A DNA stretch of 64,000 nt from Mucilaginibacter rubeus (GCF_014643835.1 NZ_BMKD01000004.1:1-64000); one strand, 5' to 3'; counted from the stretch's first letter, positions 34,601-42,468 are shown. Made by a program: numbers and translations. The notes: generated from the sequence alone by a model not told the origin.

Positions 34601-34710
34601 TAGCAGCATTGCCATTACTGCTTATTGTTTTGCCGGCTATGCTCCGTATATTGTACAGCAAAGGGTTTAGTACCCATTTAAATGAAATTAATGAAAGCCA
34701 TAACGGTTAA
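31615..34710 (+). CDS. RND efflux pump permease (AcrB/CusA superfamily)
   Basis: A 1031-residue inner-membrane pump with twelve predicted helices and two large periplasmic loops. The first helix is RKPLGLVLALIIMGGLFAYS, and the helix-4 proton-relay region reads AASIGLIIDDAIVVVEQIHR with the two consecutive Asp. The ATG at 31615 overlaps the adaptor stop (TGATG); a GTG three bases earlier is possible. Repeat symmetry is visible around GSYTGLIMIVGIIGENAIF. The pump probably exports drugs or other hydrophobic compounds; no methionine triad for copper is evident. Confidence 0.9.
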   Translation: MKENQRKNYFITHRKPLGLVLALIIMGGLFAYSKLQTSLFPEITFPKIKIIADEGLQPVNKMMVTVTKPLENAIKQVPDLQLVRSTTSRGSCEISALLNWNADIDLSQQRIQSSIDQIKNDLPADVNISVAKMNPSILPVSGYTLESHNLSPIELRQLATYTVKPFLSQVDGVSEIRVIGGKLKEYWLTLDQQKMTSLGLTPDIISNTLATTNFVKSEGYLSDYKRMYLTVTDATINAKDQLEDLVISNNRKRIVRLKDFASIQVNEGIEYTRINANGHDGVLIAVVKQPNANLISVSNDMADKIDALKKLLPRGVSIRPYYVQADFVNDSVRSVSDSLWVGLLLAIIVAVIFLRSFKASITILITIPVTLGLTLLILYWLGYTFNIMTLGAIAASIGLIIDDAIVVVEQIHRVHEEHPDELSSHLVRKAIDYLFPAMVGSSISTIVIFIPFVLMTGVAGAYFKVLTETMIITLLSSFFVTWIGLPVIYLLVTRKPKLNTAKAKTEEIHTVKQQKWVSFCILRPYVSLIIVAALAAVIVIVPPLLETGFLPDMDEGAIVLDYKSPPGTSLEETDRMLRQIEKQIIKHPDVTAYSRRTGTQMGFFITEPNSGDYLIQLKKDRTKGTEEVISDLRKMVEETQPALQVEFGQVISDMLGDLTTSAEPIEIKVFGDNQQTLQNLSRQIAGLVEKVKGTADVLPGIVIAGPSVSIQPHYSKIAQYGITAADLQMQVQTALEGNVIGSLLEKEQLSPIRMVYPGNRSLNVNDIHNLHIFLPNGKLIPITELASVELKPGDAEINRENLQSMNVVSARLEGSDLGTVITAIQKTIHDNVNLPTGYHVEYGGAYAQQQQSFKELLIILITACLLVFGVILFLFRQFRIALLILVIGILGIAGSFLALFITGTPLNVGSYTGLIMIVGIIGENAIFTFLQFKESAIENENKNIDAAITFAISTRLRPKLMTALGAIIALLPLALGIGAGAQLHQPLAIAVIGGFLAALPLLLIVLPAMLRILYSKGFSTHLNEINESHNG

Positions 34711-34766
34711 CACAGCATTTTTACAGATTCGGGACTTAATTTCATGGCAATAAACACTCCCGAAAA

Positions 34767-35768
34767 ATGAAAAAGCAAATTTTGGCCGTAGCCTTGCTCA
34801 TAGCAGGTATAGCTCCTTTTAAACTGAACGCGCAAACCTATGTGGCCGATAAAACCATCGCGCTACCGGGTGACGGTGGTTACGATTACCTGGCTATCGA
34901 CAAGATCAACCGCAACCTGTATGTATCGCATGGTACCGCTGTAAATGTCATCAACCTGGATACCGAAAAGCCGGTTGGCGTTATTGATAACATGAAAGGC
35001 GTTCACGGTATAGCCATTGTAAATAAACTTAATCGTGGTTTCATTAGTGATGGCAAGGCAAATGCGGTAGTAGTTTTTGATCTGAAAACTTTTAAAACCA
35101 TTACTACAATTGCCCTAACAGCTGCCAATGGCCCGGATGCCATTATGTATGACCCTTACTCCGACCGGGTGTTTACCTTCAACGGCGAAAGTGATAATTC
35201 ATCGGTAATTAACCCGGCAACGCTTAAACAGGTTGGCACGGTTGCACTTGGCGGCGGCCCCGAGTTTGCAGTATCCGACGGTAAAGGTAAAATCTACAAT
35301 AACCTTGAAGATAAAAGCAGCCTGAATGTTATTGATAGCAAAAGCCTTAAAGTGATTAAAAACTATCCCCTTGCCCCCTGTGGTGGCCCTACCGGTTTAG
35401 CGCTTGATGCCGCTAACCAGAAATTGTTTACCGTTTGCCGCGAAAATAAGGGGGTTAGTGTTGTTGATATCAAAACAGGTAAAGTGACTGCTACCCTGCC
35501 AATTGGCGCGGGGGTTGATGCTGTAGTTTATGACCCTGAAACCAAACTTATATTTTGCTCATGCGGCGATGGCACCACTACCATCATCAAACAAAAATCG
35601 GCTGATGAATATGAGGTGATCCAAACCCTAAAAACTGCCGAAAGGGCCCGCACGATGACAATTGACGCCAAAACCCACAAAATTTATTTAAGCGTTGCAC
35701 AGTTTGAGCCCGGTACACGTAAAGCCATTCCAAATACTTTTAAGGTGCTTGTTTTTAAGCAAAACTAA
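34767..35768 (+). CDS. Exported YncE-like beta-propeller protein
   Basis: A 333-residue exported protein with signal peptide (MKKQILAVALLIAGIAPFKLNAQ) and about seven propeller blades marked by NVINLDTEKPVG, VVFDLKTFKT, VINPATLKQVG and VSVVDIKTGKV. This is the YncE/YVTN-repeat family. Its function is unknown; relatives are periplasmic and may bind DNA or metals. It follows the pump gene by 56 bp on the same strand and could be the last gene of that operon or a separate unit. Confidence 0.83.
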   Translation: MKKQILAVALLIAGIAPFKLNAQTYVADKTIALPGDGGYDYLAIDKINRNLYVSHGTAVNVINLDTEKPVGVIDNMKGVHGIAIVNKLNRGFISDGKANAVVVFDLKTFKTITTIALTAANGPDAIMYDPYSDRVFTFNGESDNSSVINPATLKQVGTVALGGGPEFAVSDGKGKIYNNLEDKSSLNVIDSKSLKVIKNYPLAPCGGPTGLALDAANQKLFTVCRENKGVSVVDIKTGKVTATLPIGAGVDAVVYDPETKLIFCSCGDGTTTIIKQKSADEYEVIQTLKTAERARTMTIDAKTHKIYLSVAQFEPGTRKAIPNTFKVLVFKQN

Positions 35769-35898
35769 CGTAAATTGTATATAAAATTTACATGAAATGA
35801 TCATGAAGATTTTGTTTATTCCTAATATTACTAATTAATTTTTACAAAACAATGAACTTTTGTGTACGTTATCGTTATATTTAACGTTTTAACACTAT

Positions 35899-36936
35899 AT
35901 GATTAAAAAGACTGATTTTGTTTATTCCCAGGAGTCTGAACCTCATCGTATCCGCACAAAAAAAATCTTGAAGGAGTTTCCGCAACTGCGAAAGCTTATA
36001 GGCAAAAACCCAAAAACCATATGGGCCATTATTGGTTTAGTAGCTTTCCAGGTTGTTTTAGCCTGGTTTGTACGTGATCAATCATGGTGGATAGTTTTTG
36101 GAGCTGCCTATTTACTTGGCGCTTTTGCCGATCACGCGCTGTTTGTAATGATCCACGAATGTACTCACCAGCTATTGTTTAAAAACCGCAACGCAAACCG
36201 TTGGGCATCCATGTTTGCCAATTTACCGCAAATATTGCCAAGCGCTATTTCATTCGAAAAATACCACATCAAACATCACTCCTTTCAAGGTGTACATGAG
36301 CTTGATGCCGATTTACCAAACCGCTGGGAAGCCAAACTGATCAGCAATTCATTTTTTGGTAAAGCAATCTGGCTGCTGTTTTTCCCGGTATTTCAATTGT
36401 TCCGCCTTTCACGTTTAAGGGAAATCCATCCTTTTGACGGCTGGATCCTGACAAACTGGTTATTACAGGCAGCATTTACAACCGCAATCGCTTACTTTAT
36501 GGGCTGGCATGCAGTAGCGTTTTTGCTGTTAAGCTTTTCGTTTTCAGTTGGCCTGCACCCGCTGGGCGCCCGCTGGATCCAGGAACATTACCTTACCGTT
36601 ACCGAAGAACAGGAAACATACAGCTACTACGGCAATTTCAATGCAGTTGCTTTTAACGTAGGCTTCCACAATGAGCACCATGATTTCCCTTCTATCCCAT
36701 GGAATAAACTTCCGGAGATCAGGAAAACGGCCCCGGAATATTACGATACATTATACTATCATACCTCATGGACCAAACTGTTTTTCCAGTTTTTGTTCGA
36801 CAGGGAGATCTCGCTGTTTAACCGCATCCTGCGTAAAGACCGCGGCCGCGTAGCGTTAACAGATATTTCAAAACCAGATATCGACCTCACCAAATCTGAA
36901 GCCACAAAGCCGGAACTTATAGACGTTGAGAAATAA
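35899..36936 (+). CDS. Sphingolipid delta-4 desaturase-like fatty acid desaturase
   Basis: A 345-residue membrane di-iron desaturase. Three His boxes are present: HECTH (H86-H90), HIKHH (H123-H127) and HNEHH (H257-H261), with membrane helices before, between and after. The stretch ETYSYYG ... NVGFHNEHHDFPSIPW strongly recalls eukaryotic dihydroceramide desaturase DES1, including box spacing. Bacteroidota of this group make sphingolipids, so a ceramide-modifying role is attractive but not shown; ordinary acyl-lipid desaturation is the alternative. Monocistronic, with its own terminator. Confidence 0.83.
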   Translation: MIKKTDFVYSQESEPHRIRTKKILKEFPQLRKLIGKNPKTIWAIIGLVAFQVVLAWFVRDQSWWIVFGAAYLLGAFADHALFVMIHECTHQLLFKNRNANRWASMFANLPQILPSAISFEKYHIKHHSFQGVHELDADLPNRWEAKLISNSFFGKAIWLLFFPVFQLFRLSRLREIHPFDGWILTNWLLQAAFTTAIAYFMGWHAVAFLLLSFSFSVGLHPLGARWIQEHYLTVTEEQETYSYYGNFNAVAFNVGFHNEHHDFPSIPWNKLPEIRKTAPEYYDTLYYHTSWTKLFFQFLFDREISLFNRILRKDRGRVALTDISKPDIDLTKSEATKPELIDVEK

Positions 36937-36940
36937 TAAA

Positions 36941-36977
36941 AACAAAAAAGGGCCTTTTTTCAAGGCCCTTTTTTGTT
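36941..36977 (+). terminator. Strong terminator of the desaturase gene
   Basis: A perfect 16-bp stem (36941-36956 with 36962-36977), AACAAAAAAGGGCCTT type, 5-nt loop, T-rich right arm. It starts four bases after the stop codon. Confidence 0.9.
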
Positions 36978-37230
36978 GGTAGTACATTGCCTCCCCCGCC
37001 CAAAACATTTCACATTCGCCCTTGCATCCGCCGCTGCCGCAAGCGTCCACGCTTGTGGCCCGCGTTTAGGTATACAACCTGATTAGCCTCTCGCATAGCT
37101 TAGCATGATACCCACAAGCGAGGACGCTTGCGGTAGCGATGAAAAAGGGCCTGAAATAAGGCCCTTTTTTGTTGGTAGTACATTGCTGACCCACGCCTAA
37201 AAACATTTCACATTTCCCCTTGCATCTCAC
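36962..37230. repeat. Duplicated terminator segment split by a palindromic insertion
   Basis: About 70 bp beginning AAGGCCCTTTTTTGTTGG recur: 36962-37031 and 37157-37230, with scattered differences in the second half. Each copy begins with a hairpin on GGGCCT/AGGCCC. The 22-bp-arm palindrome 37037-37133 lies between them. See findings. Confidence 0.8.
37037..37133. repeat. Palindrome with 22-bp arms (CGCAAGCGTCC type)
   Basis: Arms at 37037-37058 and 37112-37133 pair with one mismatch, and a 53-bp loop separates them. Its GCGTCCACGC core is shared with the GCGTGGACGC motifs at 2.54-2.59 kb. Confidence 0.8.
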
Positions 37231-37250
37231 TAACTAATCTTCGTATCTTG

Positions 37251-37265
37251 CTAATAAAATTAGCA
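37251..37265 (+). promoter_or_regulatory. Hairpin immediately before a start codon
   Basis: GCTAAT-AAA-ATTAGC is a perfect 6-bp hairpin ending two bases before the ATG at 37268. A TATCTTG element (37245-37251), one mismatch from the -7 consensus, abuts it, so the mRNA may have almost no leader. Confidence 0.4.
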
Positions 37266-37267
37266 AA

Positions 37268-37489
37268 ATGAAACATGTAAGTGTGGCAGCCCAGCTCATT
37301 ATTTTTAGCCGTTATATCGGTCAGCAGGTTATGATCATTAGTCTTTTAAACAATAGCGAAGTGAATATTGGCGTCCTTACTGGAGTAAAACATAATGCCA
37401 TAGCAGTTAATATTGACGATCTAATACGCTGGATCCCGCTTTATGACAACTTCAGACTTTGCGAAATCAAACTGCTTTTAAAGCCTTAA
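37268..37489 (+). CDS. Small unknown protein, 5' part of a probably frameshifted gene
   Basis: A 73-residue frame with no signal peptide. QLIIFSRYIGQQVMIISLL and GVKHNAIAVNIDDLIRWI look like real protein secondary structure. It stops in ...CEIKLLLKP just where the next frame provides ...ALKKLTPDVV. The two halves read naturally as one protein of about 147 residues if one base is skipped back at 37477-37483. I do not know the family. Alternatively these are two overlapping genes. Confidence 0.55.
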   Translation: MKHVSVAAQLIIFSRYIGQQVMIISLLNNSEVNIGVLTGVKHNAIAVNIDDLIRWIPLYDNFRLCEIKLLLKP

Positions 37490-37710
37490 AAAAACTTACG
37501 CCTGATGTTGTTTCCGCAGCAAACGACCTGCCCGTAAAAGCGTTCATCACTCCATATTACCAGCAACTGGGCTATGATATGCCTGTTTTTATTGAACCCG
37601 GGCACCCCTGTAATTGCAAATACGTTCAGGAACTGGAACTGGCCGATTACCGTACCCCTACCGAAATATACAGGCAAAATGCTTTATTACATGCCTTTGA
37701 ATCGGCATAA
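37459..37710 (+). CDS. Small unknown protein, 3' part of a probably frameshifted gene
   Basis: An 83-codon frame from a possible TTG at 37459 (first in-frame ATG only at 37577), overlapping the previous frame by 31 nt. ITPYYQQLGYDMPVFIEPGH and PCNCKYVQELELADYRTP suggest a genuine folded protein with a CxC pair. The lack of a good start codon supports it being the C-terminal half of the gene that begins at 37268. Confidence 0.5.
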   Translation: MRNQTAFKALKKLTPDVVSAANDLPVKAFITPYYQQLGYDMPVFIEPGHPCNCKYVQELELADYRTPTEIYRQNALLHAFESA

Positions 37711-37847
37711 ATGTTTCATGGTACGAATATTGTGTACCATTTGCCCTGTTTGTTACTTAATTTTCATATAATCGTAACAAAATCAAATAATTAATGTCAA
37801 CTTCATACTAACGCGCTTTATTTGCGTTATTGTTTGCAAGAAACAGA

Positions 37848-38756
37848 ATGAGCCGATCAAAAAAATTAAATATACTACTACCCATTGTATCCCTGCTTTT
37901 TATGGGGGCTTTTGCCAAGCACAGGCTGCTCGACAGGCAGGACATTACAGGCACCCTGAATGATAAAGAGATGGATGAAACGTCGGGTATTGCGGCATCG
38001 TCTATTAGTCCCGACACTTACTATGTACATAACGACAGCGGCGATACCAGCCGTTTTTTTGCTATAACAGCCGAAGGCAAACTTAAATCAACCATTTATT
38101 TTAAGGGAGACAGCACTCAAAAGCTGGGTGTACAGGATTGTGAAGATATTGATGTTGGTCCCGGACCGGAAAAAGGTAAAAGTTATGTTTATCTTGGCGA
38201 TATAGGCGATAATAATCAAAACAGGCCATATATTACAGTTTACCGCATGGCCGAAAAAAAATCATGGGCTACAGGTGATAAGGCTATTACAAACACACAA
38301 GCTGTACGGGCAGATTTTAAATATCCGGATGGCCCCAAAGATGCGGAAACATTGATGATTGACCCCATAGGCAAACAATTGATCATTGTGAGCAAAAGGG
38401 GTGATACCGTTGCGGTTTACACCAGTCCGTTAAAATACCAGGCCAATACAACAACAGTATTAACCAAACGCTGCAAATTGTTCTTCGCGGGTTTTAAACC
38501 TTTTAAATGGATCACAGCCGGCGATATCTCTAAAGACGGGCAGCAGATCCTGCTAAAAAGTTACGACAAAGTTTACTACTGGCGCCGTCAGCATAACGAA
38601 CCCATATGGGAAACCATGGTACGCAAGCCACGGGAACTTACCTACAAAGTTGAAAAACAGGGTGAAGCCATAGGCTTCCAACCCGATGGTAAAGGCTACT
38701 ACACTACAAGTGAAGGAGTTTTTTCGCCGATATATCATTACGATGTGCCAAATTGA
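37848..38756 (+). CDS. Exported propeller-like protein, unknown function
   Basis: A 302-residue protein from the ATG at 37848; a TTG six codons earlier is less likely. An N-terminal hydrophobic segment (LNILLPIVSLLFMGAFA) serves as signal or anchor. Motifs DETSGIAASSISPDTYYVHN, CEDIDVGPGPEKGKSYVYLG, DAETLMIDPIGKQLIIV and GDISKDGQQILLKSY suggest a beta-propeller resembling phytase-like or SdiA-regulated-type propellers. Metal-type acidic motifs (EDIDVG, GDIGDN) are present. No catalytic assignment is possible. It is ended by an 11-bp terminator. Confidence 0.7.
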   Translation: MSRSKKLNILLPIVSLLFMGAFAKHRLLDRQDITGTLNDKEMDETSGIAASSISPDTYYVHNDSGDTSRFFAITAEGKLKSTIYFKGDSTQKLGVQDCEDIDVGPGPEKGKSYVYLGDIGDNNQNRPYITVYRMAEKKSWATGDKAITNTQAVRADFKYPDGPKDAETLMIDPIGKQLIIVSKRGDTVAVYTSPLKYQANTTTVLTKRCKLFFAGFKPFKWITAGDISKDGQQILLKSYDKVYYWRRQHNEPIWETMVRKPRELTYKVEKQGEAIGFQPDGKGYYTTSEGVFSPIYHYDVPN

Positions 38757-38776
38757 TTTTCCCAACTACGTTATAT

Positions 38777-38813
38777 AAAAATGGCCTTTATCGAATAGAT
38801 ATAGGCCATTTTT
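38777..38813 (+). terminator. Terminator downstream of the propeller-like gene
   Basis: Perfect 11-bp stem AAAAATGGCCT (38777-38787) and AGGCCATTTTT (38803-38813), 15-nt loop, T-rich end. Confidence 0.85.
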
Positions 38814-38832
38814 GCTATCAACATCCCATCAA

Positions 38833-38943
38833 GGTCTCTCGCAGAGGACCTTGATGTATACGCCATGCAGATTGATATATACGCCAGACCAGCTGTTCTA
38901 AATACCCAAACGCGGTGAACCTCAGGGTCCTCTGCGAGAGACC
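38833..38943. repeat. Perfect 18-bp inverted repeat
   Basis: GGTCTCTCGCAGAGGACC (38833-38850) and its exact reverse complement (38926-38943) enclose 75 bp in which TATACGCCA occurs twice. Confidence 0.8.
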
Positions 38944-38980
38944 ATGAGGGGACATGAAAATCAGCTAATCAAATAAAAAG

Positions 38981-39061
38981 CGTCATTGCGAGGTACGAAG
39001 CAATCCCAAACTATACAGGTGGCCCTGCTCATCGGGGATTGCTTCGTACCTCGCAACGACG
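38981..39061. repeat. Intergenic palindrome, 27-bp arms ('attgcgaggtacgaagcaatccc' type)
   Basis: Arms at 38981-39007 and 39035-39061 pair with one wobble. A shorter relative with GAAGCAATCCCC and GGGGATTGCTTC lies at 48366-48434. This family is abundant in Sphingobacteriaceae to my knowledge. Confidence 0.85.
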
Positions 39062-39089
39062 CGTGTTTTTATCTCCCTATCCTAAATCC

Positions 39090-41306
39090 TTACATAACCC
39101 TAATAAGCTTTACGCCATGCGGTGGGATTTTGAAAGTGTATTTGTGGTTAACCGCTATCAGGTATTTCTGTTCCCAAACATCGCGGGCTTTGGTAAAGCC
39201 TTTTAACAACTTGTCATTAGCTTCCAGGTTAACAGTTTGATATTTATCAGATGTGTTAAAGAAACCTATTGCTTTTTCACCTTTGGTAAGCTCTTTTACC
39301 CAAATCTGCTGCTCATCTGTTTTAGAAGCCTGTCTTGCACCTTTGCCTAAGGCATCCTGGTCAATAGCCAGTACTTCATCATTCGTCAACAAGCTAAGCG
39401 TAAACCTGTCCAGGTGCCCCATATCGCAGCCGATTAACAGCGGCGCAGACAGCAGGCTCCATAAACTGATGTGGGTATACTGCTCATCATAGGTTAAACG
39501 GCTATTGTGCAGGCTTGGCCCCCAGCCTACTTTGCCTACAACCAGCATATCCGGATCATTAAAATGTCCCGGACCAGCGTAAGGCGAAGCAGGATCCTGG
39601 CTAAAGCCAATATCACTCATACTTCTCCAGGTATCCTGGATATCGCCGGTGGTACGCCAGCTGTTACCGCCGGTTTCGGCACCCCATTTCCAAACATCGC
39701 CCCAGCCGTACTGGCAAAAACTGAACATAATATCGCGGTTTACCTTATTTAAAGAGGTACGCATTACTTCGTATGGTTTCTTAAGTGCAGGCAGGTCGGG
39801 ATGCGGTGGGGTAACTTCCGAGTAGGAGCACCAGTCATATTTCAAATAGTCAAAACCCCAGTCGGCATAAGTTTTGGCGTCCTGGTCTTCATGCTGCCAG
39901 CTGCCCAAAAAGCCGCCGCAGGTGCGCGGACCAGGCGATGAATAAATCCCGGTATGCAAGCCAAGGCTGTGTACATAATCGGTCAGCCCTTTCATATCCG
40001 GAAACTTGCTGTTAGCTACAATGGCGCCATCGGCAGCACGGTTTTCCGCCTCCCAGCCATCGTCGATATTGATATAGTTCCAGCCATAAGCACTTAATTT
40101 CTCCGACATTTCTTTAGCCGAGATCTTTACTTTTTCGTCATTAACACTTAATCCCCAGGCATTCCAGCTGTTCCAGCCGAGGGCTGGGGTAAGACCGATT
40201 TTATCGCCAATGCTAATCGTTAGTGTTTTGGTTTTATTGCCTAAGCTATTGGTAACCGTAAGCGTTACAGGATAATCTCCCTTTTGGTTTACTACACCCG
40301 AAATGATACCGGTTTTAGCATCAAGCGTTAAGCCCGCGGGCAAGCCCGCAGCTTTATAGGTAAGCGGCTTTTTACCGGTTGCCGGGATCAGATAAAGGAA
40401 AGGGTTACCCGGCCTTGCACCGTAAACATCGGCACCATTAATTTTTGGCCTGGGCGATGGGTAAGGTGTAAGCACATAAGGCGTGGTTTCGGTTTTAACA
40501 ATCTCTTTACCCGATTTTTGATCTGTAAAAGTATAAGCTATGGTATACGATTTTTTTGCTAAGCGGGCTATCACAAACGAATAGGTAAAAGGCTTGCCGG
40601 TGGTAAAGTTTGCAGGGTTTGTTTTTTCGTAGATCACCGCGCCCGTTTCAGGATCGGTAACTTTAAAGGCCAAAGTACCCTGGTACTGGTATTTATTGGT
40701 CGTAATCAATTTAACTGATTTGGCCAGGCTGTTATTTTCCTGGAAAGTAAAATCGCCATCGGTATTAACTGTAACGTGATCCATTACATCGGCCATGGCA
40801 ATAGAAAAATTATCGCCGTAAATACCACCATCTCCGCCGGTATCATAAATGCGGATGGCCAGCACATTTTCTTTATCCCACAAAATTGCCGGATCTGAAG
40901 CCGGGATACTATAAGTGCGCGGCCCGTAATGGCCATCTTTAATGGTTCCGCTGTGGCCGCCATATTTGGCGATAAGCCTTCCGTTTAAATACACCTCGTC
41001 ATTATCATCAACGCTGGCCAGGCTTAAGCGGAGACTATCCTTTAAATAGGCTTTTTCCTTAAGCGATGATGGGATCACTACGTGGACACGGTACCAGCCG
41101 AAGCCATCGTAGTTGGGATGCCCCTGAGGCTCCCAGGAATGGGCAACATTAATGTTTTGCCAGTTTTGATCGTTAAAAGTTGGGGACGACCATTGGGCAG
41201 AATCACCCACGGCAAATTTCCAGCCTTTGTTAAGCTGAACATCCTGTGCAGAAGCGCCCAGATATGTACCACCCAACAATAGCAATGCGGTAAAAATTTT
41301 CTTCAT
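39090..41306 (-). CDS. Exported alpha-galactosidase, GH27
   Basis: A 738-residue exported protein (signal peptide ending YLGASA). Residues about 25-180 form a jelly-roll with sugar-binding-type motifs (WQNINVAHSWEPQGHPNYDG), and about 285-365 an Ig-like putative domain (LPAGLTLDAKTGIISG). The GH27 barrel begins at GWNSWNAWGLSVN. D491 in YLKYDWCSY is the predicted nucleophile and D555 in TTGDIQDTW the acid/base. It removes terminal alpha-galactose from plant galactomannan or galacto-oligosaccharides, which fits the mannan locus at 56-62 kb. Monocistronic. Confidence 0.88.
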   Translation of the reverse strand: MKKIFTALLLLGGTYLGASAQDVQLNKGWKFAVGDSAQWSSPTFNDQNWQNINVAHSWEPQGHPNYDGFGWYRVHVVIPSSLKEKAYLKDSLRLSLASVDDNDEVYLNGRLIAKYGGHSGTIKDGHYGPRTYSIPASDPAILWDKENVLAIRIYDTGGDGGIYGDNFSIAMADVMDHVTVNTDGDFTFQENNSLAKSVKLITTNKYQYQGTLAFKVTDPETGAVIYEKTNPANFTTGKPFTYSFVIARLAKKSYTIAYTFTDQKSGKEIVKTETTPYVLTPYPSPRPKINGADVYGARPGNPFLYLIPATGKKPLTYKAAGLPAGLTLDAKTGIISGVVNQKGDYPVTLTVTNSLGNKTKTLTISIGDKIGLTPALGWNSWNAWGLSVNDEKVKISAKEMSEKLSAYGWNYINIDDGWEAENRAADGAIVANSKFPDMKGLTDYVHSLGLHTGIYSSPGPRTCGGFLGSWQHEDQDAKTYADWGFDYLKYDWCSYSEVTPPHPDLPALKKPYEVMRTSLNKVNRDIMFSFCQYGWGDVWKWGAETGGNSWRTTGDIQDTWRSMSDIGFSQDPASPYAGPGHFNDPDMLVVGKVGWGPSLHNSRLTYDEQYTHISLWSLLSAPLLIGCDMGHLDRFTLSLLTNDEVLAIDQDALGKGARQASKTDEQQIWVKELTKGEKAIGFFNTSDKYQTVNLEANDKLLKGFTKARDVWEQKYLIAVNHKYTFKIPPHGVKLIRVM

Positions 41307-41604
41307 TATTATAGGTTGTTTAAAAGTGAAAAGCGAAACAGGATTTCGCCCGGTTAGTATGCAGATTTAAAGGTACAATGATTTTGAATAATTGGAAATG
41401 TATCATTAACATTTATTTAGAGATAGTCAAAAAATGCCCCTAAATACAAGTGAAAGTAAAAAATTGAACCCGGCATTAATTACCAAGCCGTTATAGTACA
41501 ATCTTTGTTCATAAACCGATAATACTGCCGACGGTAAATTTAATGTACAGTTTACGTTCTGGTTCAATATCGATTATACATTTACTGATAGAAAAACAAC
41601 AGCT
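41307..41604. other. 298-bp divergent intergenic region
   Basis: Separates a minus-strand alpha-galactosidase gene from a plus-strand gene. AT-rich, with no dispersed repeat and no clear consensus promoter. It must hold both promoters. Confidence 0.5.
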
Positions 41605-41967
41605 ATGAAAAAGACTTTTTTAACCTTAGCCCTTGTAACAGTTTGTTTTGTAGCCTGCTTTGCAGCCCTTGCGGGAATTTCCGGAAAATGGGAAGGTAAG
41701 CTTGAAACAGAAACCGGAGAAGTTTACCCATTGCTTTATAATTTTCAGATTGATGGGAACAAACTAACTGGCACAGCCAAAACGCCTAAAGGCGATATGC
41801 CGATTGAAGATGGCAAAATAACCGGCGACAGTTTTAAATTTACCGTAAGCATCGAAGATATTCACATTGCCCATACAGGTAAATTCTATGGCGATTCGGT
41901 AGGTGTTGATATTGAAGCCAATGGCTCAAAAGTACATAGCACTTTAAAAAGAGCTCAACAACCTTAA
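41605..41967 (+). CDS. Small exported protein, tandem paralog 1
   Basis: A 120-residue exported protein with signal peptide (MKKTFLTLALVTVCFVACFA). The mature part shows a GKWEGKLETETGE start, PLLYNFQIDGNKLTGTAKTP, GDMPIEDGKITGDSFKFTV and HTGKFYGDS. This order of GxW, DGxKLTGTA, GDxxIxxGKxxGDxFxF and HTGK is shared with the next two genes. The fold is probably a small lipocalin-like beta-barrel or sandwich. It is often called a glycoside-hydrolase-like protein in related genomes, without catalytic motifs. Confidence 0.75.
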   Translation: MKKTFLTLALVTVCFVACFAALAGISGKWEGKLETETGEVYPLLYNFQIDGNKLTGTAKTPKGDMPIEDGKITGDSFKFTVSIEDIHIAHTGKFYGDSVGVDIEANGSKVHSTLKRAQQP

Positions 41968-42078
41968 TTTCCTGATTTAAGAATTACATGATATTCAAAT
42001 TCCACACCATAAAATATCATATAATCATTTCATCCTATAAATCAAGGTGCTTATATTTATAAACCAAAATTCAAATTT

Positions 42079-42444
42079 ATGAAAAAAAAGATTTTTACTA
42101 CTACACTATTGGTAAGCTGCTTTATGATATGTCTTGCAGCTATAGCTGATCTTAACGGCAAATGGGCCGGCAAATTAGTTACAAGCGACGGCCAGGAATA
42201 CCCACTGCTTTATAATTTTAAGGTTGATGGCGATAAACTGACCGGCACAGCCTTAACTCCGGAAGGCGACGTTGACATTAAAGAAGGCAAAACCAATGGT
42301 ACCGACTTTTCATTTACAGTAGCCACCAGCGGTATCACAATTCCGCATACAGGTAAATTCATGGGCGATTCGATTAGCGTTGAACTGGATATCAATGGCT
42401 CAAAAAGCAACTCGGTATTGAAAAGACCAGTTGATAAGAAATAA
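42079..42444 (+). CDS. Small exported protein, tandem paralog 2
   Basis: A 121-residue relative of the preceding protein, with the same layout: signal peptide, LNGKWAGKLVTSDGQEYPLL, KVDGDKLTGTALTPEGDVDI, GKTNGTDFSFTV, IPHTGKFMGDSISVELD. Ends in basic residues (KRPVDKK). The 111-bp gap to paralog 1 contains an AT-rich stretch with TATATTTA (42053-42060), one base from the -7 consensus, so each paralog may have its own promoter. Confidence 0.75.
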   Translation: MKKKIFTTTLLVSCFMICLAAIADLNGKWAGKLVTSDGQEYPLLYNFKVDGDKLTGTALTPEGDVDIKEGKTNGTDFSFTVATSGITIPHTGKFMGDSISVELDINGSKSNSVLKRPVDKK

Positions 42445-42468
42445 TTTTCAAATATTATCGTCATGCTG

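Noticed and set aside
38757-39089. Possible CRISPR-like array from repeated palindromes
   Set aside because: The units are unrelated palindromes, not regularly spaced direct repeats, and no cas gene is present.
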